Notes: generated by a model from the letters alone, not told the origin. 64,000 nt of DNA from Adhaeretor mobilis (GCF_007741515.1 NZ_CP036263.1:3521178-3585177), one strand, 5' to 3'; positions 10,401 to 19,492 are shown, counted from the first letter of the stretch. Numbers and translations are program-made.

Positions 10401-10731
10401 GGTCATGGACGAAGCCGTCGATATCCTCTCTCTCCCCGAAACAGGTCCACCGGCCATTGCCGCCGAGACTGAAGTGATCGAGTTGGTTCTGCGTTCCAAG
10501 AAGATGTCACCCGGTGGTGGCGGAGGTGGTTCAAGCCCTGGTGGCGGTGGTGGCGGCGATACCGATACACCGGCCATCGCGCTCTTGGGTCGCGGCCAAA
10601 ACAATAAGGAAGTCCGCGAAGAACGAGATGTCTCCCACGCCACAGGCGAATCGGGAGAATCGCTGCCCGCAGAATTCCGTTCCGGTCTCGACGAGTACTT
10701 CAGTCGCCTCGAAAAAGCGGAGGCCGAGTAA
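7465..10731 (+). CDS. Very large membrane-anchored coiled-coil protein
   Basis: A 1088-residue protein. Hydrophobic segments lie at about residues 28-52, 60-82 and 152-178, followed by a long Ala/Glu/Arg-rich region predicted to be helical, with a strong coiled coil near 715-750 ('EEKLDEAITEQEDLLAEFEK'). Near the C-terminus (about 1013-1035) there are two runs of five or six glycines separated by 'SSPGG'. The layout resembles DUF4175-type proteins encoded next to MoxR/VWA genes, but I assign that family only tentatively. Its stop overlaps the start of the next gene (TAATG), so it belongs to the operon. Confidence 0.7.
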   Translation: MNDIKGNTDLHVPESLEDQLHGYRRAVWFLKLTEAVAIAVFSLVMAYLAVFALDRLGNTPALVRTAVFFTALVGCAVVPWYLHHWVWKRRKLKQLARLLSKKMPRIGDQLLGVIELAEDRSEQARSKTLVAAAINQVATDAQKRDFTTATPPSRRRLWSTAAATGIAGVVAIAALFPDAAANAWARLTQPWSETPRYTFAALEPLPENMIVAHGEPFEMDLKLKQKSRWQPDAAEARIGNQRPVTAQRSQQLYRLEMPAQIGEGNMNIFVGDAKHSVKIEPTLRPELTMLTATIHLPEYLGRSDPLEKDVRGGALSVVYGSRVALIATASRDLANAAIDDKSYTPQGATIRSEEELVEESAKHEISWTDHHGLSGVEPFKVSLSAIDDEAPTLVIENLPRQKVVLETELLKFQVRARDDYGVQRVGFQWTGFAQAVENPVKGERMLAAGDHQAERLSAQGVFSAKSLGIDPQPVELRVFAEDYFPDRGRVYSPPHLLYVLTPDQHAIWMTEQLNKWHRQALEVRDRELQLYETNRELRDMTAAELDQADTRRQVEKQAAAERTNGRRLRRLTAAGEELVREASRNSEIGVGHLERWAEMLGVLGEISENRMPSVADLLQKSSEAPKLAGKPNQGKTAPSAGMIRDTSSGGKATKMDPNDKPKPQVPSIADRESSHSAPETDLEPDDLLKKSSKGKLTLPTTTVMGKAPKKPKAEQTPAEEKLDEAITEQEDLLAEFEKIADELNEILANLEGSTLVKRLKAASRHQYKIGGRVGDQLTDAFGMSADALGGNRQSELKELTKEEEKGTLDVSFIMDDLDAYYQRRRMTRFKSVLDEMREDDVIGGLRRLGEDIQKKQGLAIAQTEFWSDSMDRWADDLIDPACSGQCPGGASPDSLPPSLVLEAMKILEAEINLREETRVAEQAKAAVEELVHAEEARRLSESQDDLNLRVIDLGDRIRELKDAEKHFGKELQILTAVSQVMDEAVDILSLPETGPPAIAAETEVIELVLRSKKMSPGGGGGGSSPGGGGGGDTDTPAIALLGRGQNNKEVREERDVSHATGESGESLPAEFRSGLDEYFSRLEKAEAE

Positions 10732-11735
10732 TGCGGTTTACAACTTGCTTAGCACTAATAGCCATATTCGGTAGTTCGAGCCGGACGAGCGCGCTCGATA
10801 TACTTTTCGATCAAGCCCAATTCGCTCCCGTGGTCCTTGCGGCACCCGCCCAGGAATCTAGCCATTCAGAAGCCGCTTATGTGGCAACAATCACTAGCTT
10901 GCCGCTCGTCGGGCTTAGCGATTTCGCCACCCAAAGCGCCCTGGTGAACCGGGCCAAAGAGAACGACTGGAAAGGCTTTCCGCTAGCAGTCGTCGACCCA
11001 GCAATCTTGCAGATGGAGCAACAGTTCCTCAATCAATACAAGCCGCAGCTCAACGCCAAGCTGCACCATCTACGAAGCGTGTGCCGGCCCTCGCTGGAGC
11101 AGCAAAAGGCGATTCTTGAAGACTGCAAACAAGCGATGACACAATCGGTACGAGCTTTCGCCGTGCAGCAATTTAAGCAAAACCAGGGGGGAGGCGGAAT
11201 GGGCCTCGCGGTACCCGCTGTACACGTTCGCAACGGCAGACAAGTGAGTTCCAACCCGCAAACGGCAATCGAGCAAGCCCTGAAGCAAGCTGCTCACGAC
11301 CATCTCAACGAGCAGCAGCAAAAGCTCTACTCAGCGGACAAGCGAGAGCGCGCCGCATTCAAGAAACAGGTTGGCGTTCGCAACCTGACAGCGATGCTTG
11401 ATAGGCGATTGATTCTCACAACCGAACAACGCATCGACCTGATGACCATGCTAGAAAAGAGTTGGAAAGTCAACTGGATGAATAGCGTCGAGAACCTTGT
11501 GCATGGCAACGAAACGATACCGCAACTGCCGGACAAACTCATGAAGCCTTTGCTTAATAAGCGTCAGCAAGAAATCTGGAAGGACATGCAAAAGAATAAT
11601 CGGCAGCACTTCTTCGGCGGTATGCATTTCATGCACAATGGTGCCCAAGTGGAGCCCTTTGTCCCGGAGGAACTCTCCGAGCCACAGGCTGCGAACCCTC
11701 CGAAGCAGCCCGTCAAGCAAGGAAGCCCCTCGTGA
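10731..11735 (+). CDS. Exported protein of unknown function
   Basis: A 334-residue protein with an N-terminal signal peptide ('MRFTTCLALIAIFGSSSRTS' then an Ala-Leu-Asp cleavage region), so it is probably periplasmic. The body is Gln- and Lys-rich and mostly helical, with a motif 'LTTEQRIDLMTML' also seen in related form in the next gene ('LTVEEMSRACEL'). No family is recognised. It overlaps its upstream and downstream neighbours by one and a few bases, which supports co-translation as part of the MoxR/VWA operon. Confidence 0.7.
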   Translation: MRFTTCLALIAIFGSSSRTSALDILFDQAQFAPVVLAAPAQESSHSEAAYVATITSLPLVGLSDFATQSALVNRAKENDWKGFPLAVVDPAILQMEQQFLNQYKPQLNAKLHHLRSVCRPSLEQQKAILEDCKQAMTQSVRAFAVQQFKQNQGGGGMGLAVPAVHVRNGRQVSSNPQTAIEQALKQAAHDHLNEQQQKLYSADKRERAAFKKQVGVRNLTAMLDRRLILTTEQRIDLMTMLEKSWKVNWMNSVENLVHGNETIPQLPDKLMKPLLNKRQQEIWKDMQKNNRQHFFGGMHFMHNGAQVEPFVPEELSEPQAANPPKQPVKQGSPS

Positions 11736-12712
11736 TGCATCGCAAATCCTGCAAACTCTGCGAATTCCTTCGGAGGCTGACCCTACTCGCCTTCTTGATA
11801 ACTCCGCTGCACGCCGAAGACGATGGCTGGCTGGAGTTCGAGGACCAAGCCGCCGCCGTCCAGAATCAATTCGAGGTCTCACCCGAGCAGTTCGAGCAGT
11901 GGGTTTTTCAACACCAGGGTTCAGCCGATGCTGCCTTAAAGAAATTGGAGAGGCAGCTAACCCTTACAGTCGAAGAGATGAGCCGAGCATGCGAACTCAA
12001 CAAGTCTCAAGAGATGAAGCTCCGCCTAGCAGGGCAGTACGATATTCGGCAATTCTTCAATGAGTACGCGAAAGTGCGGAACAAATTCATGGAGGTTCGT
12101 CACGACCAGAATGAGTTCAACAAAATCTGGAACGACATCCAGCCCTTACAGCAAAAGCTGGGTGCTGGGCTCTTCAATGCAGACTCGATATACAAGAAGG
12201 TGGCCGACGGCACGCTCAACAAACAGCAGGGACTGGAACGTCGTAAGGCTGAACGCGAGCGCCGGCAATTTCGTTACCAAGCACTCATAGAATTGCACAT
12301 CTTGCAGCTGGAAAAAGCGATTCCACTGCATGCGAAACAGCGGGAGCGTTTGGTCCAACTCATTCTTGCTGAAACGCAGCCGCCTTCGATCTTCGGTCAG
12401 AACGATCAAATCTACCTGAGTTATCACTTGAGCCAAGTTGCCAAGAAAAAGATCACTAAGGCTGTGGATGGCGCTCAAGGGCGAGCTTTGGTAAAGATGT
12501 ATCAGAAGGGCCGCGGTTACAAGCACCACCTAGAAAGCCAGGGCGTGGTGCCGTTTGAAGAAGAAGACGAAGTCCCCGCCGTCAAGCAGGCAACACGCGA
12601 AGCCCAGATTGACCGCGCGGTCGAGGAGTTTGTAGGCAGAAATGCAAACGGAGAGATTCAGGGCGAAGTCATTGATGCGCCTGTTGATGCCCCTGTTCGC
12701 ATAGACCGCTAG
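11735..12712 (+). CDS. Exported helical protein of unknown function
   Basis: A 325-residue protein whose start (GTG at 11732 or ATG at 11735) overlaps the preceding stop; AAGGAAG lies about ten bases upstream. It has a signal peptide ('LLAFLITPLHAEDDG', probable cleavage after HA at about residue 27) and a charged, Gln-rich helical body. The arrangement is similar to the preceding gene, suggesting two related partners, possibly arisen by an old duplication. No known domain is recognised. Confidence 0.7.
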   Translation: MHRKSCKLCEFLRRLTLLAFLITPLHAEDDGWLEFEDQAAAVQNQFEVSPEQFEQWVFQHQGSADAALKKLERQLTLTVEEMSRACELNKSQEMKLRLAGQYDIRQFFNEYAKVRNKFMEVRHDQNEFNKIWNDIQPLQQKLGAGLFNADSIYKKVADGTLNKQQGLERRKAERERRQFRYQALIELHILQLEKAIPLHAKQRERLVQLILAETQPPSIFGQNDQIYLSYHLSQVAKKKITKAVDGAQGRALVKMYQKGRGYKHHLESQGVVPFEEEDEVPAVKQATREAQIDRAVEEFVGRNANGEIQGEVIDAPVDAPVRIDR

Positions 12713-12759
12713 GAAGTGAGCCGACGACTTTGCTCGGCGGCCAACATGAGAAAACAACC

Positions 12760-13824
12760 ATGAAGAATTTCTTTATGCTTCTGCGATACTCCCTGGCGAT
12801 CACTGCCATTGTGACCGCTTGGAGCGGCCTTTGTAGTCATGTCGACGCCCAACTCCCCAATGTGCGCTATGGCGAAGTCGTGCCTCGCGATGTGCGCGAA
12901 ATGTATGATCGCGGCTTGCAATACTTAGCCACGAAGCAAACTGCCGAAGGCAAATGGACCGGCGGCTACAGCGGACCAGGGACCACAGGAATGGGAGTCA
13001 TGGTGTTTCTCGCCTCTGGGGAAGACCCCAACTTTGGCGTCTACAGTACAAATCTCCGCAAAGCACTCCGCAGCATCATCAATTCGCAAAATGCCCAGAC
13101 CGGCTACTTCGGCAATTCCATGTATCATCACGGCTTTGCCATGTTGGGTCTTGCCGAAGCTTACGGGGCTGTCGATGAACGCAATCTGTGGCCAGCTGGT
13201 GCGCAGAACAAGCGTACGATTGGGCAGGCGTTGGAGCTGGCGGTGCGCTCGGCAATTACTTCGCAGAAGAATAATCCGACCGGCGCGTGGCGATATTCCC
13301 CTCAGGCGAACGACGCGGATACTTCGGTCAGTGGTGCGGTGCTCGTCGGTCTGCTGGCAGCGCGAAATGCAGGCATTGAGGTCCCTGACGAATCGATTGA
13401 CAAAGCGATCAACTACTACACGAACATGACCTCCGACACAGGCCAAGTCGGTTACTCCGGAGGCTTCGGTGGCGGTTTTGATGAATCGATTGCCAGGATA
13501 TCCATTGCGTCGCTCGTCTACTCCGTCGCCCGACGCAAAGACTTGCCCGAGTTCAAAGCAACGCTTGGCTATCTCACAGCAAGACTCGAGCAAACCGGCA
13601 GCAACCACTACCAAGAGTACGCTGACTACTACGAAGCCCAAGCGTTATTCCAGGGAGATATTGAAGCATGGGAGAAGTGGAATAAGCTACTCGTGCGTCG
13701 TTTGAAGGCTAAGCAAAAGAAAGACGGCAGCTTCACGGGGCAGTTTGGCCCTGAGGTTAGCACCAAGATGTCGCTCCTCGCGCTTGCCCTGAATTACCGA
13801 TTCCTACCCATCTACGAGCGGTGA
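12760..13824 (+). CDS. Exported prenyltransferase/squalene-oxidase repeat protein
   Basis: A 354-residue protein with a signal peptide ending near 'SHVDAQLP', then repeated alpha/alpha-barrel motifs of the prenyltransferase and squalene-cyclase type: 'GGYSGPGTTGMGVMVFLA', 'TGYFGNSMYHHGFAMLGLAE' and 'DTSVSGAVLVGLLAARNAG'. In planctomycetes such proteins are exported and their substrate is unknown; the catalytic DXDD of true squalene cyclases is not evident, so it is more likely a binding or scaffold protein. I place the start at ATG 12760, because an upstream in-frame TTG at 12730 would add ten residues before the signal peptide. It overlaps the next gene at GTGA. Confidence 0.8.
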   Translation: MKNFFMLLRYSLAITAIVTAWSGLCSHVDAQLPNVRYGEVVPRDVREMYDRGLQYLATKQTAEGKWTGGYSGPGTTGMGVMVFLASGEDPNFGVYSTNLRKALRSIINSQNAQTGYFGNSMYHHGFAMLGLAEAYGAVDERNLWPAGAQNKRTIGQALELAVRSAITSQKNNPTGAWRYSPQANDADTSVSGAVLVGLLAARNAGIEVPDESIDKAINYYTNMTSDTGQVGYSGGFGGGFDESIARISIASLVYSVARRKDLPEFKATLGYLTARLEQTGSNHYQEYADYYEAQALFQGDIEAWEKWNKLLVRRLKAKQKKDGSFTGQFGPEVSTKMSLLALALNYRFLPIYER

Positions 13825-16712
13825 ACGCAGTGCTTGCAATACGAACTATCCTCGCGTTAGTATGCATCGCTTCGCTGCCGAACTTGCATTCTAGCGCAGC
13901 CGTGCAGGCCAAGAATTCGCAAGAAGCCGTTTTACATTTGGCAACAGGCGACTTCCTTGCCGGTCGGCCGCTACCCACAAGTGATTCGCAAAGCATCAGC
14001 TGGGCGCCCTCCTTCGCACAAGGAACATTCAAGTACCCCTGGGCAGCAGTCACCTCGGTCCAATTCTCGCGCCCAGACCAGCAGGTTCAACCCCAGGGCG
14101 AATGGTGTTTTGAATTGCATGGTGGCGATTTGGTTTTCGGCGACCTGCTAAGCCTCGACGAAACCTGGCTCACGATTCGCACAGACCAGCAGGAAGAGTT
14201 TAAGTTACGTAAAGCAAGCATTCGACGAGTTTCCTCTTGGAACAATGGTGCCGACCTCCTGTATCTCGGCCCTGATGATCTCACTGGCTGGACTTCCTCA
14301 AAAAAGAAAGGGTGGCGACAAGTTTCGGGCGCACTCAAATCGAGAGAGAAGCAAGTCTCTTTGTTTCGCAATCTCAAACTGCCCGAAAAGTCGTGTATTG
14401 AGCTGGAGCTCTCTTGGGACCGCAAGCCAGATTTCTCCGTCGGCCTGGGCGTCGATGGGACGGATGCCGTCTTCAAGCAGGCATTCATGCTTGATGTGCT
14501 TTCCAGTTCGTTGGTTGCTGTTCGTGAGACTCAGAAAGAGGCTGATCTCTCGCTAGTTAAGGATCTTGATAAGGGCCACGGTCGCGTGAATTTATTGCTT
14601 TACCTCGATCAAGCAGCTGGACGTATGATTGTCGCCTCGCCTTCGGGGCGAATCGAGTCGGACCTCCGAGTCGTGGCTTCAACGGATCCGCCCAAGCAGC
14701 AAGGGCAAGTCGAGAAACTCGTTGGTGTGTTGCTACCCAATCGCAAGAAGGGGCAAAAACAATACGGCGGCATCCAATTTGTAAACCGCGACGGCGACCT
14801 CACGATAGAGCGACTCCGAGTCAGCCGCTGGAACGGCCAATCGGCCGAGTCTGTGGAAGCTGGCCAAGCACGCGTGCAACTTCGCAGCGGTGAAACCCTG
14901 GCCGGCGAATTGACCAGCTACGACTCACAGCGTCAGGAGTACCAGTTCTCAGGCGCTGCAATCACCAGCGAAGAGACGAACGAAACGACTGAAAGGAAAA
15001 TCGTCGCTGCGGAGATTCTCGACTTCTCCTTTGCTGGCGAGCCCCAGACAGCACAAGGGAGCGTGCGTGTTTCACTTCATGAGGGGATGCGATTGCATGG
15101 CACGCTAACCAAGATAGGCGAAGACTCTTTGGAACTGACCAGTAGTGCACTTCAAGGGAACCTGACACTACCGCTTGAGGCTGTGCGAGCCATCGTTGGC
15201 ATTCCCGACGGGGGCGAAGCACAGGCGCTCAAATTAGCACGCAAGGTGCCCAATGGCCAGCTGGCGCGACTGGAGCTGGCAACTTCCTCAGTGAAGGGAA
15301 TACTCGTCCCGGGCAGATCGGACGACCAAGCATCCTGCCTTCACTGGCAACCGCGGGGTGCAGACACCGCTCTACCGCTAAGCAACGAGATCACCGGGAG
15401 ACTTGTCTATCGCGATCCCCCCCCCAAGCCAAAAGCACATTCGAATCAGCGTGTTCAACCCAACCGTGTGCAACGTCCCCAATTCATGGGCGGGCTACTC
15501 AACGCCTTCACCGGTGGTAGTAGTTCGACCCTAGGTGAAGGAAGTCCGGCTATCTATCTGAAAGCGGGTGACAAACTGCCGTGCCGAATCGAGTCGATCG
15601 ATGATCGCGGCGTGACTTTCAAGTCTCCGATGACGGAAGCAACCTTTGTGCCCCACAGTGAAATCAAAGCGGCGGAGCTGATCGTTAAAGGTGTGGACGG
15701 GCGCGTCACCAGCGATCGCCGCGAACAGTTACTAACCCTTCCGCGACTGCAACGCGACAATCCGCCTACGCACCTCTTGGTCTCTATTTTCGGAGACTAT
15801 CTGCGTTGCCGAGTTGTCAGCCTTGATGACAAAAGGGCTATCATAGAGGTTCGTCTGGAGAAACGTGAGATCGAGCGTCGGCGCATCGCTCGCATCATTT
15901 GGCTAGGCGATCCACCACCAATTGAGAAAACTGAAACCGCCTCACTCGACGAAGTGCCCGCACACGAGCAAGATGCAACACCCGATGATAGCGACCCAAA
16001 CTTCTCCGGCCTACGCGTTCAGGCCGTGCGATCTGACGGCGTGCGACTCACATTTATGCCTGAAGAGTTCGACGGCAAAAGCCTTCTGGGTACGAGTCGC
16101 GTCCTTGCAAAGTGCAGTGTCGATCTTGGACAAGTCGATCAACTGTTGCTTGGGGAACAAATCGAGCAGGTGGCCGCTGAGCTAGCCTACCAGCGTTGGA
16201 AAATGCATCACGCGGTCGAACCCCGCGAGGGGGACGAGGAAGGAAGTGCTGGGGCCGAGTCACCGTTGGTCGGGCAGCCAGCTCCCGACATGAGCCTGCC
16301 CTTTGTCATCGATGGCAAGCTCGACAAGAAAACCTTTAAGGTGAGTGACTACCGGGGCAAGGTCTTAGTGCTCGACTTCTGGGCCAGTTGGTGCGGCCCT
16401 TGTACACAAGCGATGCCCATGATCGAACAGCTCAGCGAGGAGTTCGCAAACCGCAATGTAGAAATCGTGGCGGTAAACCTCCAAGAGTCGCCCCCGAAAA
16501 TCGCACGCGCGCTAGAACGCATGAAGGTTGCCCCCACTGTGGCCCTCGACCGCGATGGCGTTGCCACGGAGCGTTATCAGGTGAGTGGTATTCCCCAGAC
16601 TGTGGTGATCGATCGCGAAGGGACAGTGGCTCGCGTGTTCATTGGCGCAGGACCGAATTTCCAGGAGCAGCTCCGTGCGATCCTTGAGGAAGTTAGCTTT
16701 CCTGCCAAGTGA
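13821..16712 (+). CDS. Large exported protein with C-terminal TlpA-type thioredoxin domain
   Basis: A 963-residue protein starting with GTG that overlaps the preceding stop. It has a signal peptide (about residues 1-25), several repeated beta-rich modules of the form 'xLRSGETLAGELTSYDSQ' and 'GDKLPCRIESIDDRGVTFKS', and from about residue 815 a thioredoxin-like domain. The redox motif WCGPC is at residues 857-861 and the cis-proline segment is 'VSGIPQTVVIDREG'. TlpA/ResA proteins reduce periplasmic disulfides. The long N-terminal part probably binds a substrate or envelope surface. It is the last gene of the forward operon and faces a hairpin-rich converging region. Confidence 0.85.
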   Translation: MNAVLAIRTILALVCIASLPNLHSSAAVQAKNSQEAVLHLATGDFLAGRPLPTSDSQSISWAPSFAQGTFKYPWAAVTSVQFSRPDQQVQPQGEWCFELHGGDLVFGDLLSLDETWLTIRTDQQEEFKLRKASIRRVSSWNNGADLLYLGPDDLTGWTSSKKKGWRQVSGALKSREKQVSLFRNLKLPEKSCIELELSWDRKPDFSVGLGVDGTDAVFKQAFMLDVLSSSLVAVRETQKEADLSLVKDLDKGHGRVNLLLYLDQAAGRMIVASPSGRIESDLRVVASTDPPKQQGQVEKLVGVLLPNRKKGQKQYGGIQFVNRDGDLTIERLRVSRWNGQSAESVEAGQARVQLRSGETLAGELTSYDSQRQEYQFSGAAITSEETNETTERKIVAAEILDFSFAGEPQTAQGSVRVSLHEGMRLHGTLTKIGEDSLELTSSALQGNLTLPLEAVRAIVGIPDGGEAQALKLARKVPNGQLARLELATSSVKGILVPGRSDDQASCLHWQPRGADTALPLSNEITGRLVYRDPPPKPKAHSNQRVQPNRVQRPQFMGGLLNAFTGGSSSTLGEGSPAIYLKAGDKLPCRIESIDDRGVTFKSPMTEATFVPHSEIKAAELIVKGVDGRVTSDRREQLLTLPRLQRDNPPTHLLVSIFGDYLRCRVVSLDDKRAIIEVRLEKREIERRRIARIIWLGDPPPIEKTETASLDEVPAHEQDATPDDSDPNFSGLRVQAVRSDGVRLTFMPEEFDGKSLLGTSRVLAKCSVDLGQVDQLLLGEQIEQVAAELAYQRWKMHHAVEPREGDEEGSAGAESPLVGQPAPDMSLPFVIDGKLDKKTFKVSDYRGKVLVLDFWASWCGPCTQAMPMIEQLSEEFANRNVEIVAVNLQESPPKIARALERMKVAPTVALDRDGVATERYQVSGIPQTVVIDREGTVARVFIGAGPNFQEQLRAILEEVSFPAK

Positions 16713-16731
16713 CTCGAGCGATGTTGGTCGT

Positions 16732-16748
16732 GATTCGCTCCGCGAATC
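16732..16748 (+). terminator. Hairpin between converging genes (first copy)
   Basis: GATTCGCTCCGCGAATC forms a perfect 7-bp stem with a three-base loop 20 bases after the TlpA-fusion stop. A near copy in the other orientation lies at 16828-16846, just beyond the end of the converging HIT gene. No T-run, so termination is inferred from position. Confidence 0.45.
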
Positions 16749-16827
16749 TTGTCTCAAGCAAACTAGCACTTGATGAGCAAAGGTTCGTTAACTGACGTTT
16801 GCTGATTCACAATCACGACTGCGAACA

Positions 16828-16846
16828 CGATTCGTGGAGCGAATCG
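16828..16846 (-). terminator. Hairpin between converging genes (second copy)
   Basis: CGATTCGTGGAGCGAATCG folds into an arm pair that is almost the reverse complement of 16732-16748. Its place ten bases after the end of the minus-strand HIT gene suggests that the pair ends transcription from both sides. Confidence 0.45.
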
Positions 16847-16855
16847 CGATTTTCC

Positions 16856-17505
<650 letters not shown>

Positions 17506-17930
17506 GTTCTAATCCTTGCAGAAGACCCTCTGCACTTGTGGTGGCGATGCTTAATACCAGCGACGATTATCACCGATTCGCTAGCACGGGTCCAGCAGGT
17601 CGATGCCAAACATTCCCGACCCGATATGGATGGGATGGCCGATCCAAATTGCGTCGATTCCTGTAGTCGCGAGTTGACCTAGCCACAGTAGATTCGCTGT
17701 AAAAATGGGCGATCTGCATGCGGATCGCCGTGGCTATTCCGCCTCTGTTAATGCAGCCCTCGGCATCTTGCCGATAGTCACCTAGAAGTGCCGATTGTAG
17801 TTACGCTGCTCTTGATCTCTCTTCTCACGGCTTTATCTATTTTTTCGAGTGGTCTAGCTCCGAGTTGCCTTCGCGGCAGCTTGGAAGCGGGCCGTTGCAA
17901 ACTCGCCGCTCACCGACGAGGACTATTTCC
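17506..17930. other. Intergenic region between divergent genes
   Basis: About 425 bases between the minus-strand Trm112-like gene and a plus-strand exported protein. It contains one hairpin at 17708-17729 (GGCGATC / GATCGCC stem with an eight-base loop). It must hold both promoters, but I see no clear -35/-10 pair. An in-frame GTG at 17865 could extend the downstream gene by 22 residues; I consider this unlikely. Confidence 0.5.
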
Positions 17931-18599
17931 ATGACGAAGAAAGCCCCAAGACACGATTTTCTCGCCATCACGGCCACGGCTGCGCTCTTGCTAGCACCTC
18001 AACCTGCCTCAGCAAAAGTGACCCAAGAGGTTCGCGATGGCTACCAAATCACTCGCCGCGTGTCGCAACGCCAAGTACCCGTCACAGAGATGCGTGACCA
18101 AACGCAAACGACTTACAAGCAACAGATCACGACCGACAACTACCAATCCCAGCAACTCTACAGTGTGCCGGTCACACAGTATCAAATGGTCTCGAAACTC
18201 AAGGGACGTTGGAACCCACTGGTAACACCTTACTGGACGCATGAAATGAGGCCCGTGACCACGTGGCAGCAACAAGTTGGCACAGTGAGTGTGCCGGTCA
18301 CGCGTAGTGCTTGGGTACCTGAAACGCGCACCGTACAGGTACCAGTAACAACCTATCGCACTGCGGAAGAAGTGACCGAAACTCGCGTCGCGCTGAGCCC
18401 AACCGCCGGGCGGTCTAGTAACACTGCCTTGGCCGATACACGCGGCCCATCGGCTACCCTGGCAGCACGTCCTAGTACATCGCTGCCCAGTTCCAACAGA
18501 ACTGCCATCGCCGCGAAACCGCTCGGAGGCGTCGCCCTCGAGAACGATCCTCCCCGCCAAGCCACTGGCTGGCGACCACCGACGGGTGGAAGGTACTAG
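17931..18599 (+). CDS. Exported VPVT-repeat protein (YTV-like)
   Basis: A 222-residue protein with a signal peptide (about residues 1-28, ending 'APQPASAKV'). The body carries repeats of the pattern 'VPVTxxxxxxE': 'QRQVPVTEMRDQT', 'YSVPVTQYQMV', 'VSVPVTRSAWVPET', 'VQVPVTTYRTAEE'. These resemble the planctomycete YTV-type repeats found in surface or wall proteins. The C-terminal 60 residues are Ser/Thr/Pro-rich and look disordered. The ATG at 17931 is preceded by GAGGAC at a good distance. The exact family and function are not certain. Confidence 0.7.
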   Translation: MTKKAPRHDFLAITATAALLLAPQPASAKVTQEVRDGYQITRRVSQRQVPVTEMRDQTQTTYKQQITTDNYQSQQLYSVPVTQYQMVSKLKGRWNPLVTPYWTHEMRPVTTWQQQVGTVSVPVTRSAWVPETRTVQVPVTTYRTAEEVTETRVALSPTAGRSSNTALADTRGPSATLAARPSTSLPSSNRTAIAAKPLGGVALENDPPRQATGWRPPTGGRY

Positions 18600-18661
18600 A
18601 ATAGTTTCGAGTGGGCAGGGGGCAGAATTGCTCCCGTCTCCTCAGTCATAGAAATGCGAAA

Positions 18662-18705
18662 GAGCCGCTTACTTCAATCTCTTCGAGACTGAGAGCAAGC
18701 GGCTC
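18662..18705. terminator. Bidirectional terminator hairpin
   Basis: A perfect 9-bp stem (GAGCCGCTT at 18662-18670 with AAGCGGCTC at 18697-18705) followed by CTATTTTCTG. It lies between a plus-strand gene ending at 18599 and a minus-strand gene ending at 18735, so it can serve both. Confidence 0.7.
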
Positions 18706-18734
18706 CTATTTTCTGTCGGCATCAGGATCAATTG

Positions 18735-19049
18735 CTATTTCGCACTTGCCGTCCTGGTTCTTGTCGACTTACTTCTTGAACGTCGCTTGGGCGTAACGGC
18801 ACCCCACTCTTTGGTAAGGCTTTCGAATACTTCGGGCGTTTCGTAGCGAACGATATCTTTGCTCTCGGGCATCGGCCCAATGAGGCCGCGAAAAACAGGC
18901 AGCCCACGCAAGCTCAAATCGGTGCTGCAATCGTCCACGCCAATTTGGGTGTGCATCTTCATCAGATCGTCTTCGTGGGAGTAGTCGCGAGTGCGTAGCT
19001 CGCCAGTCTTGCCGCGGGTCACGACACGGATCGTTTTTTCTTTAGGCAT
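18735..19049 (-). CDS. Small basic-tailed protein of unknown function
   Basis: A 104-residue protein starting at the ATG at 19049. The N-terminal half ('MPKEKTIRVVTRGKTGELRT') and a conserved-looking middle ('LRGLPVFRGLIGPMPESKDI') are followed by a Lys/Arg/Ser/Thr-rich tail ('KRRSRSKSTRTRT'). The frame stays open upstream to 19337, but that extension is rich in Pro, Ser and Arg and looks non-coding, so I leave it out. No family is recognised; the basic tail could bind nucleic acid. Confidence 0.6.
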   Translation of the reverse strand: MPKEKTIRVVTRGKTGELRTRDYSHEDDLMKMHTQIGVDDCSTDLSLRGLPVFRGLIGPMPESKDIVRYETPEVFESLTKEWGAVTPKRRSRSKSTRTRTASAK

Positions 19050-19353
19050 ACGGAGGTTCCAGGTGGGAGGGGGAGGGCGGGACTTCTGGAGACTCACAAG
19101 GAGGCTCGATTCAGGATCGGGATACCCATTACATCGACCAGCGCTCTGGCAAGGAGCGAGGGATTCACTTTCCCGGCTTACACGGCTCACATGGCATGAA
19201 ACCGGCAAAAGCGGAGCGGGCCGTTGCGTCGTTAAAACATGCACCCACTGGGTCCGTTGGTAGGGCTTTTGCCGCGCGGACATTGCGACCGGCGGGGTAC
19301 TTTGCGGTTTAGGTAATCCCATGGACAAGCCCACCACTTACTGCAAACCGCGC

Positions 19354-19380
19354 TTGCCCAACCGTCGTCAGCGGTATAAA
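19354..19380 (+). promoter_or_regulatory. Possible tRNA-Ser promoter
   Basis: TTGCCC at 19354-19359 and TATAAA at 19375-19380 are 15 bases apart and lie about 30 bases before the tRNA. The spacing is slightly short for a sigma-70 promoter. Confidence 0.4.
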
Positions 19381-19410
19381 TTAGTTGTCACAGCGGGAGG
19401 CTCCCGTTCC

Positions 19411-19492
19411 GGAGGGTAAGCGAATGGCTAGCAGACTGATTCGAAATCAGTTGCCCCGCAAGGGGTTGAGGGTTCGAGTCCCTTGCCCTCCG
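19411..19492 (+). tRNA. tRNA-Ser (anticodon CGA)
   Basis: The acceptor arm pairs GGAGGGT (19411-19417) with GCCCTCC (19485-19491). The anticodon stem-loop has the seven-base loop TTCGAAA (19440-19446), giving anticodon CGA at 19442-19444, which reads UCG serine codons. A CCCC-GCAA-GGGG hairpin forms the long variable arm expected of tRNA-Ser, and the T arm is GGG-TTCGAGT-CCC. The CCA end is not encoded. The D arm is short. The last 24 bases plus the next 7 recur imperfectly at 34620-34650, which suggests use as an integration site. Confidence 0.93.

Noticed and set aside
19050..19337. N-terminal extension of the small basic-tailed protein
   Set aside because: Pro/Ser/Arg-rich, without conserved pattern; a better start lies at 19049.
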